64,000 nucleotides of DNA from Planctomycetota bacterium (lineage in GTDB: Bacteria; Planctomycetota; UBA8108; UBA1146), in NCBI GenBank assembly GCA_016776905.1, contig JADHSM010000013.1, positions 1 to 64,000 of the forward strand, in the 5' to 3' direction. The position numbers and the translations under genes are program-made. The notes under the pieces are model-generated. The model was not told the DNA's origin, made no database searches, and saw only the letters and a program-made list of their open reading frames with translations. This document shows, one piece after another, positions 52,783 through 61,775 of the stretch. Each line of letters opens with the position of its first letter. Position 1 is the stretch's first letter.

Positions 52783-53502
52783 TCAAGTTGATCCTTCAGA
52801 CGAACCGGATTGCTGATACCAGCCTCCCCGGAGCAAGTATTGTAAAACAGGGTCGGGGACCCCAAGTCCTTTGCTTAGAGTCGGGTTCTTGGATTCTTCA
52901 GGATTCGCAAGAAGGTGTCGAATTTGACTCGAAGAAACGTCTTGAGAGACGGCAGGAAGTGTCCATTCGCGGAACAACGTCCAGCGATCTTCAGAAATAT
53001 AGGGGAAGTCTTCTCTGCGCAGATAGTGTTTCTCCGAATCTTGTGGGGAGGATGTCGGCGAGGATCCGGGTCGTGGCGCAATCACTGGGATCGCGTGATT
53101 CCAAAGTTCTTCCGCAGATTTCCACTGGGATATCGAAGAAGCATTGTCGGCTCCCACGATCCAAAGGAGCAATCTGTCGGGATACAGGTCGGAGAGACTT
53201 TTGACAGTATCTACCGTGAAGGCGGGTCCGTTGCGCTGGAATTCAATATCCTCGACCACGAATCCGGGGACGTCGTTACAGACGATTCTGGTCATTTCTA
53301 GGCGGGCTTCAGCTGGAGCCAGCGGGGGAGATTTGTGATGAGGAATCACGGGACAGGGGATCCAGAGGACCTTTTCTATGCCGGGATGAGCAAGGGCGGA
53401 AAAGGCGATGTCCACATGACCCTGATGAACGGGATCAAAGACACCCCCAAAGAGGGCCAGTGCTGATTTTCTGGACATGTCTGTGCCGCCTTCGCTGATC
53501 AT
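52783..53502 (-). CDS. nadD: Nicotinate-nucleotide adenylyltransferase
   Basis: 239 residues. ALFGGVFDPVHQGHVDIA is the nucleotidyltransferase signature with its HxGH motif, and VSSSQIRHLL the second one (usual form ISSTxIR). It joins ATP and nicotinate mononucleotide in NAD synthesis. The start is uncertain: ATG 53502 has GGAGAGGG at the right distance, while 53478 gives the more typical N-terminus. A divergent 314-base gap separates it from ald. Confidence 0.92.
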   Translation of the reverse strand: MISEGGTDMSRKSALALFGGVFDPVHQGHVDIAFSALAHPGIEKVLWIPCPVIPHHKSPPLAPAEARLEMTRIVCNDVPGFVVEDIEFQRNGPAFTVDTVKSLSDLYPDRLLLWIVGADNASSISQWKSAEELWNHAIPVIAPRPGSSPTSSPQDSEKHYLRREDFPYISEDRWTLFREWTLPAVSQDVSSSQIRHLLANPEESKNPTLSKGLGVPDPVLQYLLRGGWYQQSGSSEGST

Positions 53503-53816
53503 AGGTCCCTCTCCCTACTTCCCCAGTGATGGCTCCCGGGGGCTAGGGGACATCATCCGGTCTGGAACCGCTCCAATCCACATCCCCTGCGGCTTTTTTT
53601 ACCCAGAATCGTCCTTTTGGAGGGGAGGAGACCCTCGCCATCGCTTGTCAGTCTAGGGCGCCCCTCGTAGAATCCGGATTCCGTATGGGATTCCCCGGGG
53701 TTCCGGGAGCCTTTCAGGATGGGATTGACCGTGTGCTCGTGAGTGGGTCTCCGAGTGCTTCTGTCGTTGAAAATCGGTTTTGCCCATCACTGAACTTTGA
53801 AAATAAGGAGCATCTA
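53503..53816. other. Gene-free stretch between nadD and ald
   Basis: About 310 bases. The reading frame of ald stays open upstream to 53685 but has no ribosome site or family sequence. A stem AGGGGA/TCCCCT (53545-53550 and 53583-53588) with inner CGGT/ACCG lies five bases before a run of seven T (53594-53600), terminator-like on the plus strand. The palindrome CCCCGGGG stands at about 53693-53700. Confidence 0.4.
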
Positions 53817-54959
53817 ATGAGCGCCCGAACTATAGGCGTACCCAAAGAAATTAAACAGCAGGAGCAGCGAGTTTCTGTTGTCCCTTCAGGAGCATTCCTT
53901 CTGGTGAAGTCGGGACATTCGGTTCTCGTCGAAAAAGGAGCCGGACTCGGGAGTGGTATCTCTGACGAGGAATACATTGCCGCTGGATGCGAGATCGTTG
54001 AAGGCGCAGATGAAGTTTGGGCCCGCGCAGAAATCATCGTCAAGGTGAAAGAGCCGTTGAAGTCCGAATACAGATATCTTCGCCCCGACCTCATTGTCTT
54101 TACTTACTTCCACTTTGCCGCTTCTCGAGGATTGACAGATGTCTGCCTCGAGTCGGGGGTCGCAGCGGTGGCCTACGAAACGATTGAGGATTCGAAGGGG
54201 GCCTTGCCACTTTTGACTCCTATGAGTGAAGTCGCCGGTCGAATGTCGGTTCTTGCAGGAGCCACAGTCCTTCAACGCCAAAATGGTGGACGCGGTGTTT
54301 TGCTTCCTGGAGTCCCGGGAGTAGAGCCGGGTCGAGTCGTCGTTCTCGGAGGCGGAGTGGTGGGAGCCAATGCTGCTCGTATGGCTGCAGGTTTGGGTGC
54401 CAGAGTCAAGATTTTTGACATCGATCTCGACAGACTCAGATACCTCGATGACACGATGCCGGCAAATGTGAATACGTGTTATTCCACCCCCTATTCGATA
54501 CGCGAAGCTGTTCAACAGTCTGACCTCGTCATCGGAGCGGTTCTCGTGGCGGGTGATCGTGCCCCTGTCCTTGTTCCCAAAGATTGGCTATCAGAGATGC
54601 CTGAGGGCTCAGTGATCGTGGATGTGGCTGTGGACCAGGGGGGTTGTGTCGAGACATGCAAGCCCACAACTCACGCCGATCCGACCTATGTCGTCGATGG
54701 AGTGGTTCATTACTGTGTCGCAAACATGCCGGGTGCGGTTTCCAGAACTTCAACATTTGCACTGACCAATGCCACTTTCCCGTTTCTCATGGAGCTCGCT
54801 AATGATGGGTTGGGATCCTTTGTCCGTAGAAATCCATTGCAGGCTCAGGGACTGAATATCTTCTCTGGGAAAGTCTTCCATCGTGGTGTGAGTAAGGCGT
54901 TCGAATTGCCTCTTCACCCCATCGATGATCTTCCTGCAATAGGAGGGCCTGTCCGGTGA
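53817..54959 (+). CDS. ald: Alanine dehydrogenase
   Basis: 380 residues. [18 protein letters not shown] at the N-terminus, [30 protein letters not shown], then the NAD domain [20 protein letters not shown] and a C-terminal [21 protein letters not shown]. It converts alanine to pyruvate and ammonia with NAD. The ATG at 53817 has AAGGAG six bases upstream. Its TGA stop overlaps the GTG start of the next gene. Confidence 0.95.
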   Translation: MSARTIGVPKEIKQQEQRVSVVPSGAFLLVKSGHSVLVEKGAGLGSGISDEEYIAAGCEIVEGADEVWARAEIIVKVKEPLKSEYRYLRPDLIVFTYFHFAASRGLTDVCLESGVAAVAYETIEDSKGALPLLTPMSEVAGRMSVLAGATVLQRQNGGRGVLLPGVPGVEPGRVVVLGGGVVGANAARMAAGLGARVKIFDIDLDRLRYLDDTMPANVNTCYSTPYSIREAVQQSDLVIGAVLVAGDRAPVLVPKDWLSEMPEGSVIVDVAVDQGGCVETCKPTTHADPTYVVDGVVHYCVANMPGAVSRTSTFALTNATFPFLMELANDGLGSFVRRNPLQAQGLNIFSGKVFHRGVSKAFELPLHPIDDLPAIGGPVR

Positions 54960-55984
54960 ATTCGGAAGGACTCGCTGCTGAGGAGAGCCCGATCGAACGA
55001 TCGAAAGTCCTAGCACACCTTTACGGGCCCATTGCGGATGACATGGAACACCTCCGAGAGTTCCTCTCGGCAGAGTTTGTTTCGAGTGAGCCATACGTGC
55101 ATGAACTGTTGGATCATTTGGCGCAGTTTCGGGGAAAACAGATTCGTCCTGCGTGCGTTTTTCTGGCAGCTCGATGCTTTGGTGAAGTGAATTCGGATCA
55201 TGTCCGTTGCGCTGCAGTTGTTGAATTGATTCATACTGCAACGCTCGTTCATGACGATCTTCTCGATCAGGCTGACGTGCGTCGCAGAGTCGAAACTATT
55301 CATCAACGATATGGCGATCGCGCTGCCATTTTGTTGGGTGACATTATCTATGCTCGTGGATTTGTCATCTCGACCGAGGTTGAAGGTGCTGCTAGCCTCT
55401 TGGCTGAATGTACTCGAGAAATCTGCATAGGAGAGATTCTTCAGGTGGGCAATGCCGGAAACCTGGAACTGACTCTTCAGCAATATCAGGAAATCATTCA
55501 TCGGAAAACTGCGATTCTGTATGGACTGTCCTGCAAGCTCGGATCGATGCTCTCTGGAGCCACTTCCGAGCAGGTCGCCGCTCTCGAATCTTTCGGGAAC
55601 AGAATGGGTGAAGCTTTTCAAATCATCGATGATTCTCTCGACCTTGTGGGGGACCCGGAAGTCGTTGGGAAATCATTGGGTACAGATCTAGCGAATGGGA
55701 AGCTGACCTTGCCACTGCTCTTGTTGCGTGATTCCCTCGAGGGGGCAGAGCGGGAACAGTTGATGCAGTTGTTAGCAGATTGTTACCAATCAGAGGCTTC
55801 CGAGAGTTCCAGAGTAGAGATGGCAACCCTTTTGGCCAATCATGGGATCATGCAGCGTGTTCGTGGGCGGGCTAAAGATGCGATTGAGTCTGCATTGTCG
55901 GACCTACGAGGGGCGGCACCTGAATCACCTTCCAGGCAGCGTCTGGAAGATCTCGCTGAGTATATCATTCAAAGAGAATTGTAG
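54956..55984 (+). CDS. Polyprenyl diphosphate synthase
   Basis: 342 residues. The first aspartate-rich motif is HDDLLDQADVRR (Asp100, Asp101, Asp104), the second IIDDSLDLVGD, with GKSLGTDLANGKLTLPLLLL behind it: an all-trans prenyl synthase. The length and motifs fit the octaprenyl/heptaprenyl (IspB) group, which makes the side chain of quinones, but chain length cannot be read here. Starts with GTG in the overlap GTGA with ald, so the two are translationally coupled. Confidence 0.9.
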   Translation: MNSEGLAAEESPIERSKVLAHLYGPIADDMEHLREFLSAEFVSSEPYVHELLDHLAQFRGKQIRPACVFLAARCFGEVNSDHVRCAAVVELIHTATLVHDDLLDQADVRRRVETIHQRYGDRAAILLGDIIYARGFVISTEVEGAASLLAECTREICIGEILQVGNAGNLELTLQQYQEIIHRKTAILYGLSCKLGSMLSGATSEQVAALESFGNRMGEAFQIIDDSLDLVGDPEVVGKSLGTDLANGKLTLPLLLLRDSLEGAEREQLMQLLADCYQSEASESSRVEMATLLANHGIMQRVRGRAKDAIESALSDLRGAAPESPSRQRLEDLAEYIIQREL

Positions 55985-55992
55985 GGAGTTTC

Positions 55993-56505
55993 ATGTCGCC
56001 TGCTGAAGATGTGTCACCTTCCGAAGGTCTTTCTCACACTAATGAGGATGGCGAATCGAGAATGGTTGACGTCGGAGATAAGAAAATCTCTGATCGCCGT
56101 GCTGTTGCGGAGGGCCGCATCCTGATGAATCCGTCGACACTGGAACTGATCAGTGAAGGTGAAGTCGAAAAGGGAGACGTTCTCGCGGTTGCTAGAATCG
56201 CTGCTATCCAAGGTGCCAAAGAAACTTCTCGTCTTATTCCGATGTGTCATCCTCTGCCTCTCGACCATGTCGAGGTGGAGATTGAAAACGGAGTCGAGGG
56301 AGATCGCGCTTGGGTCATGATCAGAGTTCAGTCCAGAGTTCAGGCAAGAACCGGAGTTGAAATGGAAGCGATGGTCGCCGTGAGTGCGGGTTTGTTGACG
56401 ATCTATGACATGTGTAAAGCTGTGGATCGTCATATGGAGCTGGATCAGATCCGGTTACTAGAGAAATCAGGTGGGCGTTCGGGTCACTGGACACGTGCAG
56501 ACTGA
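55993..56505 (+). CDS. moaC: Cyclic pyranopterin monophosphate synthase
   Basis: 170 residues. MVDVGDKKISDRRAVAEGRI at the start of the conserved part, the motif MCHPLPLDHVEVEIE and the closing VEMEAMVAVSAGLLTIYDM define MoaC. It makes cPMP for molybdenum cofactor. The N-terminus is about 20 residues longer than usual. No other molybdenum-cofactor gene is in the window. Confidence 0.93.
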   Translation: MSPAEDVSPSEGLSHTNEDGESRMVDVGDKKISDRRAVAEGRILMNPSTLELISEGEVEKGDVLAVARIAAIQGAKETSRLIPMCHPLPLDHVEVEIENGVEGDRAWVMIRVQSRVQARTGVEMEAMVAVSAGLLTIYDMCKAVDRHMELDQIRLLEKSGGRSGHWTRAD

Positions 56506-56541
56506 AGAAAGTGGCCTTAGGGCTACGGAAGGAATTCGGTG

Positions 56542-57411
56542 ATGACGCAAATCATTGACGGAAAAGCAAGAGCCAAAGAACTTCGCAAGGAACTCAAAGG
56601 CCGCGTCAGCGCTTTTGTCGAACAGTCGGGCTACCCTCCCGGCCTCGGAGTCTTACTTGTCGGAGAAGACCCTGCTAGTGCGGTCTATGTTCGAAACAAG
56701 GAACGGGCCTGCGCCAAAGTAGGAATCCAATCATTCCATCACCAGTTGCCAAGAGAGGCGACTCAAGAGCAGGTTGAGGCGGTGATTGATCAACTCAACG
56801 CGGATGCTCAGGTCCATGGGATTCTTCTTCAGTTGCCACTGCCCGAACATCTGGATGCCGAGCCTCTCCTATTAAGAATCCTGCCAGAGAAGGATGCGGA
56901 CGGATTTCATCCCGTCAACGCAGGTCTTCTCGCCGTCGGTCAGCCTCGATTTGTTCCATGCACACCGTTGGGCTGTGTCGATTTATTGAAGTGGGCTGGA
57001 GTCGAAATTCAGGGAGCAGAGGCTGTCGTCGTTGGACGATCCAACATCGTTGGTAAGCCTGCAGCTCAGTTACTTCTTGCTGAAGGTGCAACGGTGACGA
57101 TCTGTCACTCTAAAACCAAAGATTTGGCTTCCCATGTAGGTCGTGCCGATATTGTCGTGGCGGCAGTCGGCGTCCCTGAAATGATCAAGGGCGAATGGAT
57201 CAAAGAGGGTGCCGCGGTGATTGACGTTGGAATCAATCGATTAGACGATGGTCGTCTTGTGGGGGATGTCGAATTTGAATCGGCAAAGCAACGCGCGGGC
57301 GGCATCACGCCGGTCCCGGGTGGAGTGGGCCCGATGACTGTCGCCAAGTTATTGGAGAACACTTTAGACGGTGCGATTCGTCAAGAGGCGGAAAAACAAC
57401 AGACTGTTTGA
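56542..57411 (+). CDS. folD: Methylenetetrahydrofolate dehydrogenase/cyclohydrolase
   Basis: 289 residues. GLGVLLVGEDPASAVYVRNKERAC and GILLQLPLP are the folate-site motifs (Lys in VRNKERAC); VVGRSNIVGKPAAQLL is the NADP-binding motif; GVGPMTVAKLLENT closes the domain. It interconverts folate one-carbon forms. The ATG is chosen over an adjacent GTG because AAGGAA sits seven bases upstream. Confidence 0.95.
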   Translation: MTQIIDGKARAKELRKELKGRVSAFVEQSGYPPGLGVLLVGEDPASAVYVRNKERACAKVGIQSFHHQLPREATQEQVEAVIDQLNADAQVHGILLQLPLPEHLDAEPLLLRILPEKDADGFHPVNAGLLAVGQPRFVPCTPLGCVDLLKWAGVEIQGAEAVVVGRSNIVGKPAAQLLLAEGATVTICHSKTKDLASHVGRADIVVAAVGVPEMIKGEWIKEGAAVIDVGINRLDDGRLVGDVEFESAKQRAGGITPVPGGVGPMTVAKLLENTLDGAIRQEAEKQQTV

Positions 57412-57453
57412 TAGTTGTCCGGCTCGAGTATCCGAAGGTGATGAGGAAATATC

Positions 57454-59274
57454 ATGAGTCGAAAGATCAATAAATTGCCACAGTTACTCGTCGATCAAAT
57501 CGCTGCTGGCGAAGTGATCGAACGTCCGGCATCTGTGGTGAAAGAGTTGATCGAGAATTGTCTCGACGCAGGTTCTTCTTCTATCGAAGTTGACCTTGAG
57601 GACGGAGGCAAGCGGCTGATTCAAGTGACCGACGATGGCCAGGGTATCTCTGAGGATCAATTGCCTTTGGCGCTCGCGAGTCACGCCACTTCCAAATTGA
57701 AAGAAGTGGCAGATCTGGATCGTATTTTGACTCTCGGATTTAGGGGCGAGGCGCTTTCCAGTATGTCTGCGGTCGCTACCGTCGAAATCTCCTCTCGAAC
57801 ATCGGGGACAGAGATGGCCTTTAGGATCTCTGGTCGTCACGGAGAGATAGAAAATCTCTCGCCAGTGGCACTCAGGCCAGGAACACGTGTGAGGGTGATC
57901 GACCTTTTCTCATCTGTTCCGGCAAGAAGAAGGTTTCTGCGTGCTAGTTCGGCAGAGGTGGCTCGTTGTTCTGCTGTTGTTAAAGCCGCTGCAATGGCTC
58001 ATCCGACGGTGGCTTTTTGTCTCACGCACGATGGCCGAACGGTACTGAAATATCCTGCAGACCAATCGCTTCCTGAGAGAATCGCTGAAGTTCTTGGAGA
58101 AGGTATTCAAGACAGAATGATTCCGCTTTCCGGGGAGAATGGAGTGACAGGTTGGATCGCTCGTCCAGATGTTCAGCGCAGAAATTCTGATGGGATCTGG
58201 ACTTTCCTCAATGGCCGACCACTCAAGGATTCCGTTCTTCAACATGGAGTTCGACAAGGATTTAAGGGATATCAGATCCCCGGGTTTTTCCCGGTAGCTG
58301 TTATCGGTATCGATGTGGATCCTGGCGAAGTGGACGTCAATGTTCACCCGTCGAAACTCGAGGTTCGTTTTCGTGATAAAGAATCGATCCACCGGAAGAT
58401 TCGTAGATCTATTCGTAAGACACTTGAAGAGACCGGGTCCGTTCCGCTTCTCGACTTGCCGGGTGGGGCAAGCGGAGCCGCCGCAGGCGGCACAGCTTCT
58501 TCAGGGGGTGCTTCCTCTGAGACACAAACGTTGAACCCCTATCATTCAGAATCGGGTGAGAGAGCTGATGTCGCTGCTTCTGGAAATTCAATGCTGGAAT
58601 CGTTAGGGATGACGATGAGCGGAATTTCTCATTCAGAAAACGTCAGCGAAAACTATCAAGAAGGACGCTCTGTTCAATCGGCCGAATCCAGTCTGGTGGC
58701 AGATTCGGTGCGTGTTTTTCAGGTGAATGATGCATTCCTCATTCTTGAGGAAGAAGATGGGCTGAGGGTTATCGATCAACATGCCCTTCATGAAAAAGTG
58801 CTCTATGAAGAAATCCTTGCCCGTCGGGAATCGGGAGGAGCTTCACAAGGACTGTTGGTTCCTGAAACTGTTCCACTCGACCCCCGTGCTTGGACGATTT
58901 TTGTAGAAACACAAGAATCGCTGAGTGAGTTGGGTCTGGTCGCCGAGGAATTCGGTGATGGCATCGCCCTGGTGAGGGCGGTTCCACACGGATTTGAAAA
59001 TCGATCTCCCGCAAATCTACTTCGTGATTTATTGGCTCAAATGGAGCCTGTGGTCTCTTCAGGAGCCCCCTTGCCAGACATTAGGGAGAGGCTTTTGCAA
59101 ACCATGGCCTGCAAGGCAGCCGTCAAGGCTGGCCAGCCATTGTCCAGAGAGGCCCAAGAGGACTTGGTCCGTGCAAGAGAGGGAGCCTTTCAGCCTGAAA
59201 ACTGCCCACATGGCCGACCTTCCGAATTGTTTATTTCTTGGCTGGAATTACAGCGACGATTCGATCGTAAATGA
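57454..59274 (+). CDS. mutL: DNA mismatch repair protein MutL (nuclease-type)
   Basis: 606 residues. N-terminal GHKL ATPase with QIAAGEVIERPASVVKELIEN, TDDGQGI and TLGFRGEALSSMSA. A Gly/Ala/Ser-rich linker (about 330-400). The C-terminal domain has the endonuclease motif DQHALHEKVLYEE and the zinc-site CPHGRP, plus ACKAAVKAGQPLS. So this is the kind of MutL that nicks the new strand itself, with no need for MutH. It sits between folD and the DAHP synthase gene. Confidence 0.95.
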   Translation: MSRKINKLPQLLVDQIAAGEVIERPASVVKELIENCLDAGSSSIEVDLEDGGKRLIQVTDDGQGISEDQLPLALASHATSKLKEVADLDRILTLGFRGEALSSMSAVATVEISSRTSGTEMAFRISGRHGEIENLSPVALRPGTRVRVIDLFSSVPARRRFLRASSAEVARCSAVVKAAAMAHPTVAFCLTHDGRTVLKYPADQSLPERIAEVLGEGIQDRMIPLSGENGVTGWIARPDVQRRNSDGIWTFLNGRPLKDSVLQHGVRQGFKGYQIPGFFPVAVIGIDVDPGEVDVNVHPSKLEVRFRDKESIHRKIRRSIRKTLEETGSVPLLDLPGGASGAAAGGTASSGGASSETQTLNPYHSESGERADVAASGNSMLESLGMTMSGISHSENVSENYQEGRSVQSAESSLVADSVRVFQVNDAFLILEEEDGLRVIDQHALHEKVLYEEILARRESGGASQGLLVPETVPLDPRAWTIFVETQESLSELGLVAEEFGDGIALVRAVPHGFENRSPANLLRDLLAQMEPVVSSGAPLPDIRERLLQTMACKAAVKAGQPLSREAQEDLVRAREGAFQPENCPHGRPSELFISWLELQRRFDRK

Positions 59275-59391
59275 GTCACTTGGCTTCCTGATATATGGGG
59301 AACGTGGTAATTTCTATATGTAGTGATCCTGAATCCCGGAATCTGTAAGTTACGGGTTGGAATCACATGTATCCGCTGACGAGAGGTCTCC

Positions 59392-60480
59392 ATGGATCGC
59401 CCTGTTGACGCCCCGTCCTTGCTCATAGTTTTGGAGGCCGGCCTGGCCTCGACATTCCGTAGAAGGATTCGGGACCGACTCGAATCTTTAGGGACTCAGG
59501 TTTCCGTTCTGGATGGGCAAGGCAGGAACTATCTCCAAGTTGAGGGGGATATCGAACCTCTCCGTACTCTTGCCCTAGACTCCTGGAAAGGCGTAGAGAA
59601 ATCCGTCTTTATCGGCGAGGCTCATCGACATGGTACCCGTGTTGATTCGAAAACCCATTCACGTGTATCCGTAGGGGACGTAACGCTCGGTGCAGGAGAG
59701 TTTGTCATCATCGCAGGTCCCTGCGCTGTTGAGGAAGAAGAAAGAACACTTCGCTTGGCCGCGAGTGTTGCCGCATCGGGTGCGCATCTTTTTCGTGGCG
59801 GAGCATTCAAACCAAGAACATCTCCTTACGCATTTCAGGGACTCGGTGACAAAGCACTACAGATTCTCTCCAGAGCTCGAGAGGAAACTGGACTCGGGGT
59901 TGTCACAGAAATAATGGATCCTAGAGATGTCGAGAAGATGTCAGAAACGGCAGACCTACTTCAAGTAGGGAGTCGGAATATGCACAACTATTCCTTGCTC
60001 AAGGAATTGGGAATGACTCGATTGCCGGTGCTTCTCAAGCGTGGGTTCTCTTCGACTTCAGAGGAATTTTTGCTTGCCGCTGAGTACATTCTCTCCGGAG
60101 GCAATCCAAATGTGATTCTGTGCGAGAGAGGCATCCGCTGTGCGGCGGCTTCTCGACAAGTCGTTCTCGACCTCGGCATTATTCCAGAACTGAAGAAAAA
60201 GACTCATCTGCCTGTGATCGTTGATCCGTCTCACGGATCGGCGGAATCCTACAGGGTTCCTGCACTCGCAAAAGCAGCAGTGGCTGTCGGCGCAGACGGT
60301 TTACTTGTTGAGGTTCATGATCAACCTGAAGAAGCGTTGTCAGATGGACGACAGGCTCTTTCACCGGAAGAGTTTAGAAATCTGGTTCCAGAGTTGAAAT
60401 CTATTCATCAAATCGTATCGGGGGGGCAGCACGTGACGCAGGAAGGCCTGATCAGTGCTCCCGGCGGGGAGGACATTTGA
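59392..60480 (+). CDS. aroF: DAHP synthase (AroF type with N-terminal ferredoxin-like domain)
   Basis: 362 residues. The N-terminal 80 residues form a small regulatory domain like that of the Bacillus/Thermotoga type enzyme. The barrel has EFVIIAGPCAVEEEERT, LFRGGAFKPRTSPYAFQGLG, EIMDPRDVE, LQVGSRNMHN, PVLLKRGFS, ILCERGIR and VIVDPSHGS, all signature sites. It makes the first intermediate of the shikimate pathway from phosphoenolpyruvate and erythrose 4-phosphate. Its TGA overlaps the TTG start of the next gene. Confidence 0.95.
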   Translation: MDRPVDAPSLLIVLEAGLASTFRRRIRDRLESLGTQVSVLDGQGRNYLQVEGDIEPLRTLALDSWKGVEKSVFIGEAHRHGTRVDSKTHSRVSVGDVTLGAGEFVIIAGPCAVEEEERTLRLAASVAASGAHLFRGGAFKPRTSPYAFQGLGDKALQILSRAREETGLGVVTEIMDPRDVEKMSETADLLQVGSRNMHNYSLLKELGMTRLPVLLKRGFSSTSEEFLLAAEYILSGGNPNVILCERGIRCAAASRQVVLDLGIIPELKKKTHLPVIVDPSHGSAESYRVPALAKAAVAVGADGLLVEVHDQPEEALSDGRQALSPEEFRNLVPELKSIHQIVSGGQHVTQEGLISAPGGEDI

Positions 60481-61775
60481 CCGATTCAGCAGCGAATCTG
60501 ATCTCTGGATTCGAAACCAGACAGGTCGGAGAAAGTGGCCAGTTGCACGTTCGTTCAGAAAATCGTCGCAAAACCAGTCATCTCAATTTGACATGGGTTG
60601 CTGATCTGGGCCCTCACAATGCTCGTCGCTGTTTGATTCCGGCATGTTTGCTGAGAGGAACTCAACAACATCCTTCTCAGCGGGAATTGAATCGGAGAAG
60701 TGAACAGCTCTGGGGGTTATCAACTTCCAGCTCGACGCATCGTTCCGGTCAAAGGCACCTTTTTTCCATCACTGCTGAGTTCCCAGACGACGCTAATCTT
60801 CCTGAGGGAGAAGCGGTCCTTGAAGATGCGATTGATTTCCTTTGGCAGCTGATTCATGAACCCCATCTTGTTAATGAAGTGTTCCCTTCCGATATCGTCG
60901 AGTCTGAAATTCTTCAGCATCGTCGATTGATCGAAGGAGCCATCGACAACAAGGCAGCATGGGCACAGCAAAGATGTATGGAAGAAGCATGCTTTGATGA
61001 GCCATGGCGCTTTCATCATCTTGGAAAAACAGACGACCTTGAAGGTCTCGATAATATTGAGATGACTCGTCGCTGGCGTGATGTGGTGGAGAATAATCCT
61101 CTGCATGTTCATTTCAGCGGGAATCTTGATCCGGAAGAAGTTTTTGGACGCCTTGAGAGATTGTTCTCAGGAAACAAAGCTTCCAAGGATGCGCTTACGG
61201 AACCATGCGCCATTCGTGCGTCAGAGAATCCTCGTGAGTTGACCGAGTACGCTAAGGTTCAGCAGGCCAATCTTATTATGGCCCTTAGGACGATGGTCTC
61301 TCGGGGACACCACTTGGAGGAACCCCTGATGATCGCCAACGGAATCTTGGGCGGATTTGCTCATTCCAGGTTGTTTACTCAGGTTCGAGAAAAAGAAAGT
61401 CTCTGTTATTCCATCCATTCCAACGTCGACAACAATACGGGATTGATGACGATTGGTTCTGGCGTAGATGGAGATGCGGCCGATCGCGCTCGTGAGAGTA
61501 TTCTGGAGCAGGTCGAATTCGTGAAAGCCGGAAAGTTTAGTGACGAAGAATTCGGCATGACAATGAGTGCATGGGATTCTCGACTTCGAATGGTGCAGGA
61601 TTCTCCTGGAGCGCTTGCAGATTTTGATTTGAGGTCGAGGATATCAAAGCGAGATCCTTCTATTGAGGCTCTTCGCAGCCGAATAGCAGGAGTAAAGCGT
61701 GAAGATGTGGTGGAAGCCATGGAGTTGCTTCACTTGGATATGACTTACCTTCTTGCCCCCGAGGAGACAAATTGA
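60477..61775 (+). CDS. M16-family peptidase homologue, catalytically inactive
   Basis: 432 residues with the M16 fold: ARRCLIPACLLRGTQQHPSQRELNRRSEQLWG takes the place of the region where active members have HxxEH, which is absent here. The C-terminal half (LFTQVREKESLCYSIHS) keeps the Arg-rich substrate-binding motif. It resembles Bacillus YmfF, the inactive partner of an active M16 protein. Starts with TTG in the overlap TTGA with the DAHP synthase stop, with GGGGAGGA upstream. The partner is encoded directly downstream. Confidence 0.85.
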   Translation: MTDSAANLISGFETRQVGESGQLHVRSENRRKTSHLNLTWVADLGPHNARRCLIPACLLRGTQQHPSQRELNRRSEQLWGLSTSSSTHRSGQRHLFSITAEFPDDANLPEGEAVLEDAIDFLWQLIHEPHLVNEVFPSDIVESEILQHRRLIEGAIDNKAAWAQQRCMEEACFDEPWRFHHLGKTDDLEGLDNIEMTRRWRDVVENNPLHVHFSGNLDPEEVFGRLERLFSGNKASKDALTEPCAIRASENPRELTEYAKVQQANLIMALRTMVSRGHHLEEPLMIANGILGGFAHSRLFTQVREKESLCYSIHSNVDNNTGLMTIGSGVDGDAADRARESILEQVEFVKAGKFSDEEFGMTMSAWDSRLRMVQDSPGALADFDLRSRISKRDPSIEALRSRIAGVKREDVVEAMELLHLDMTYLLAPEETN

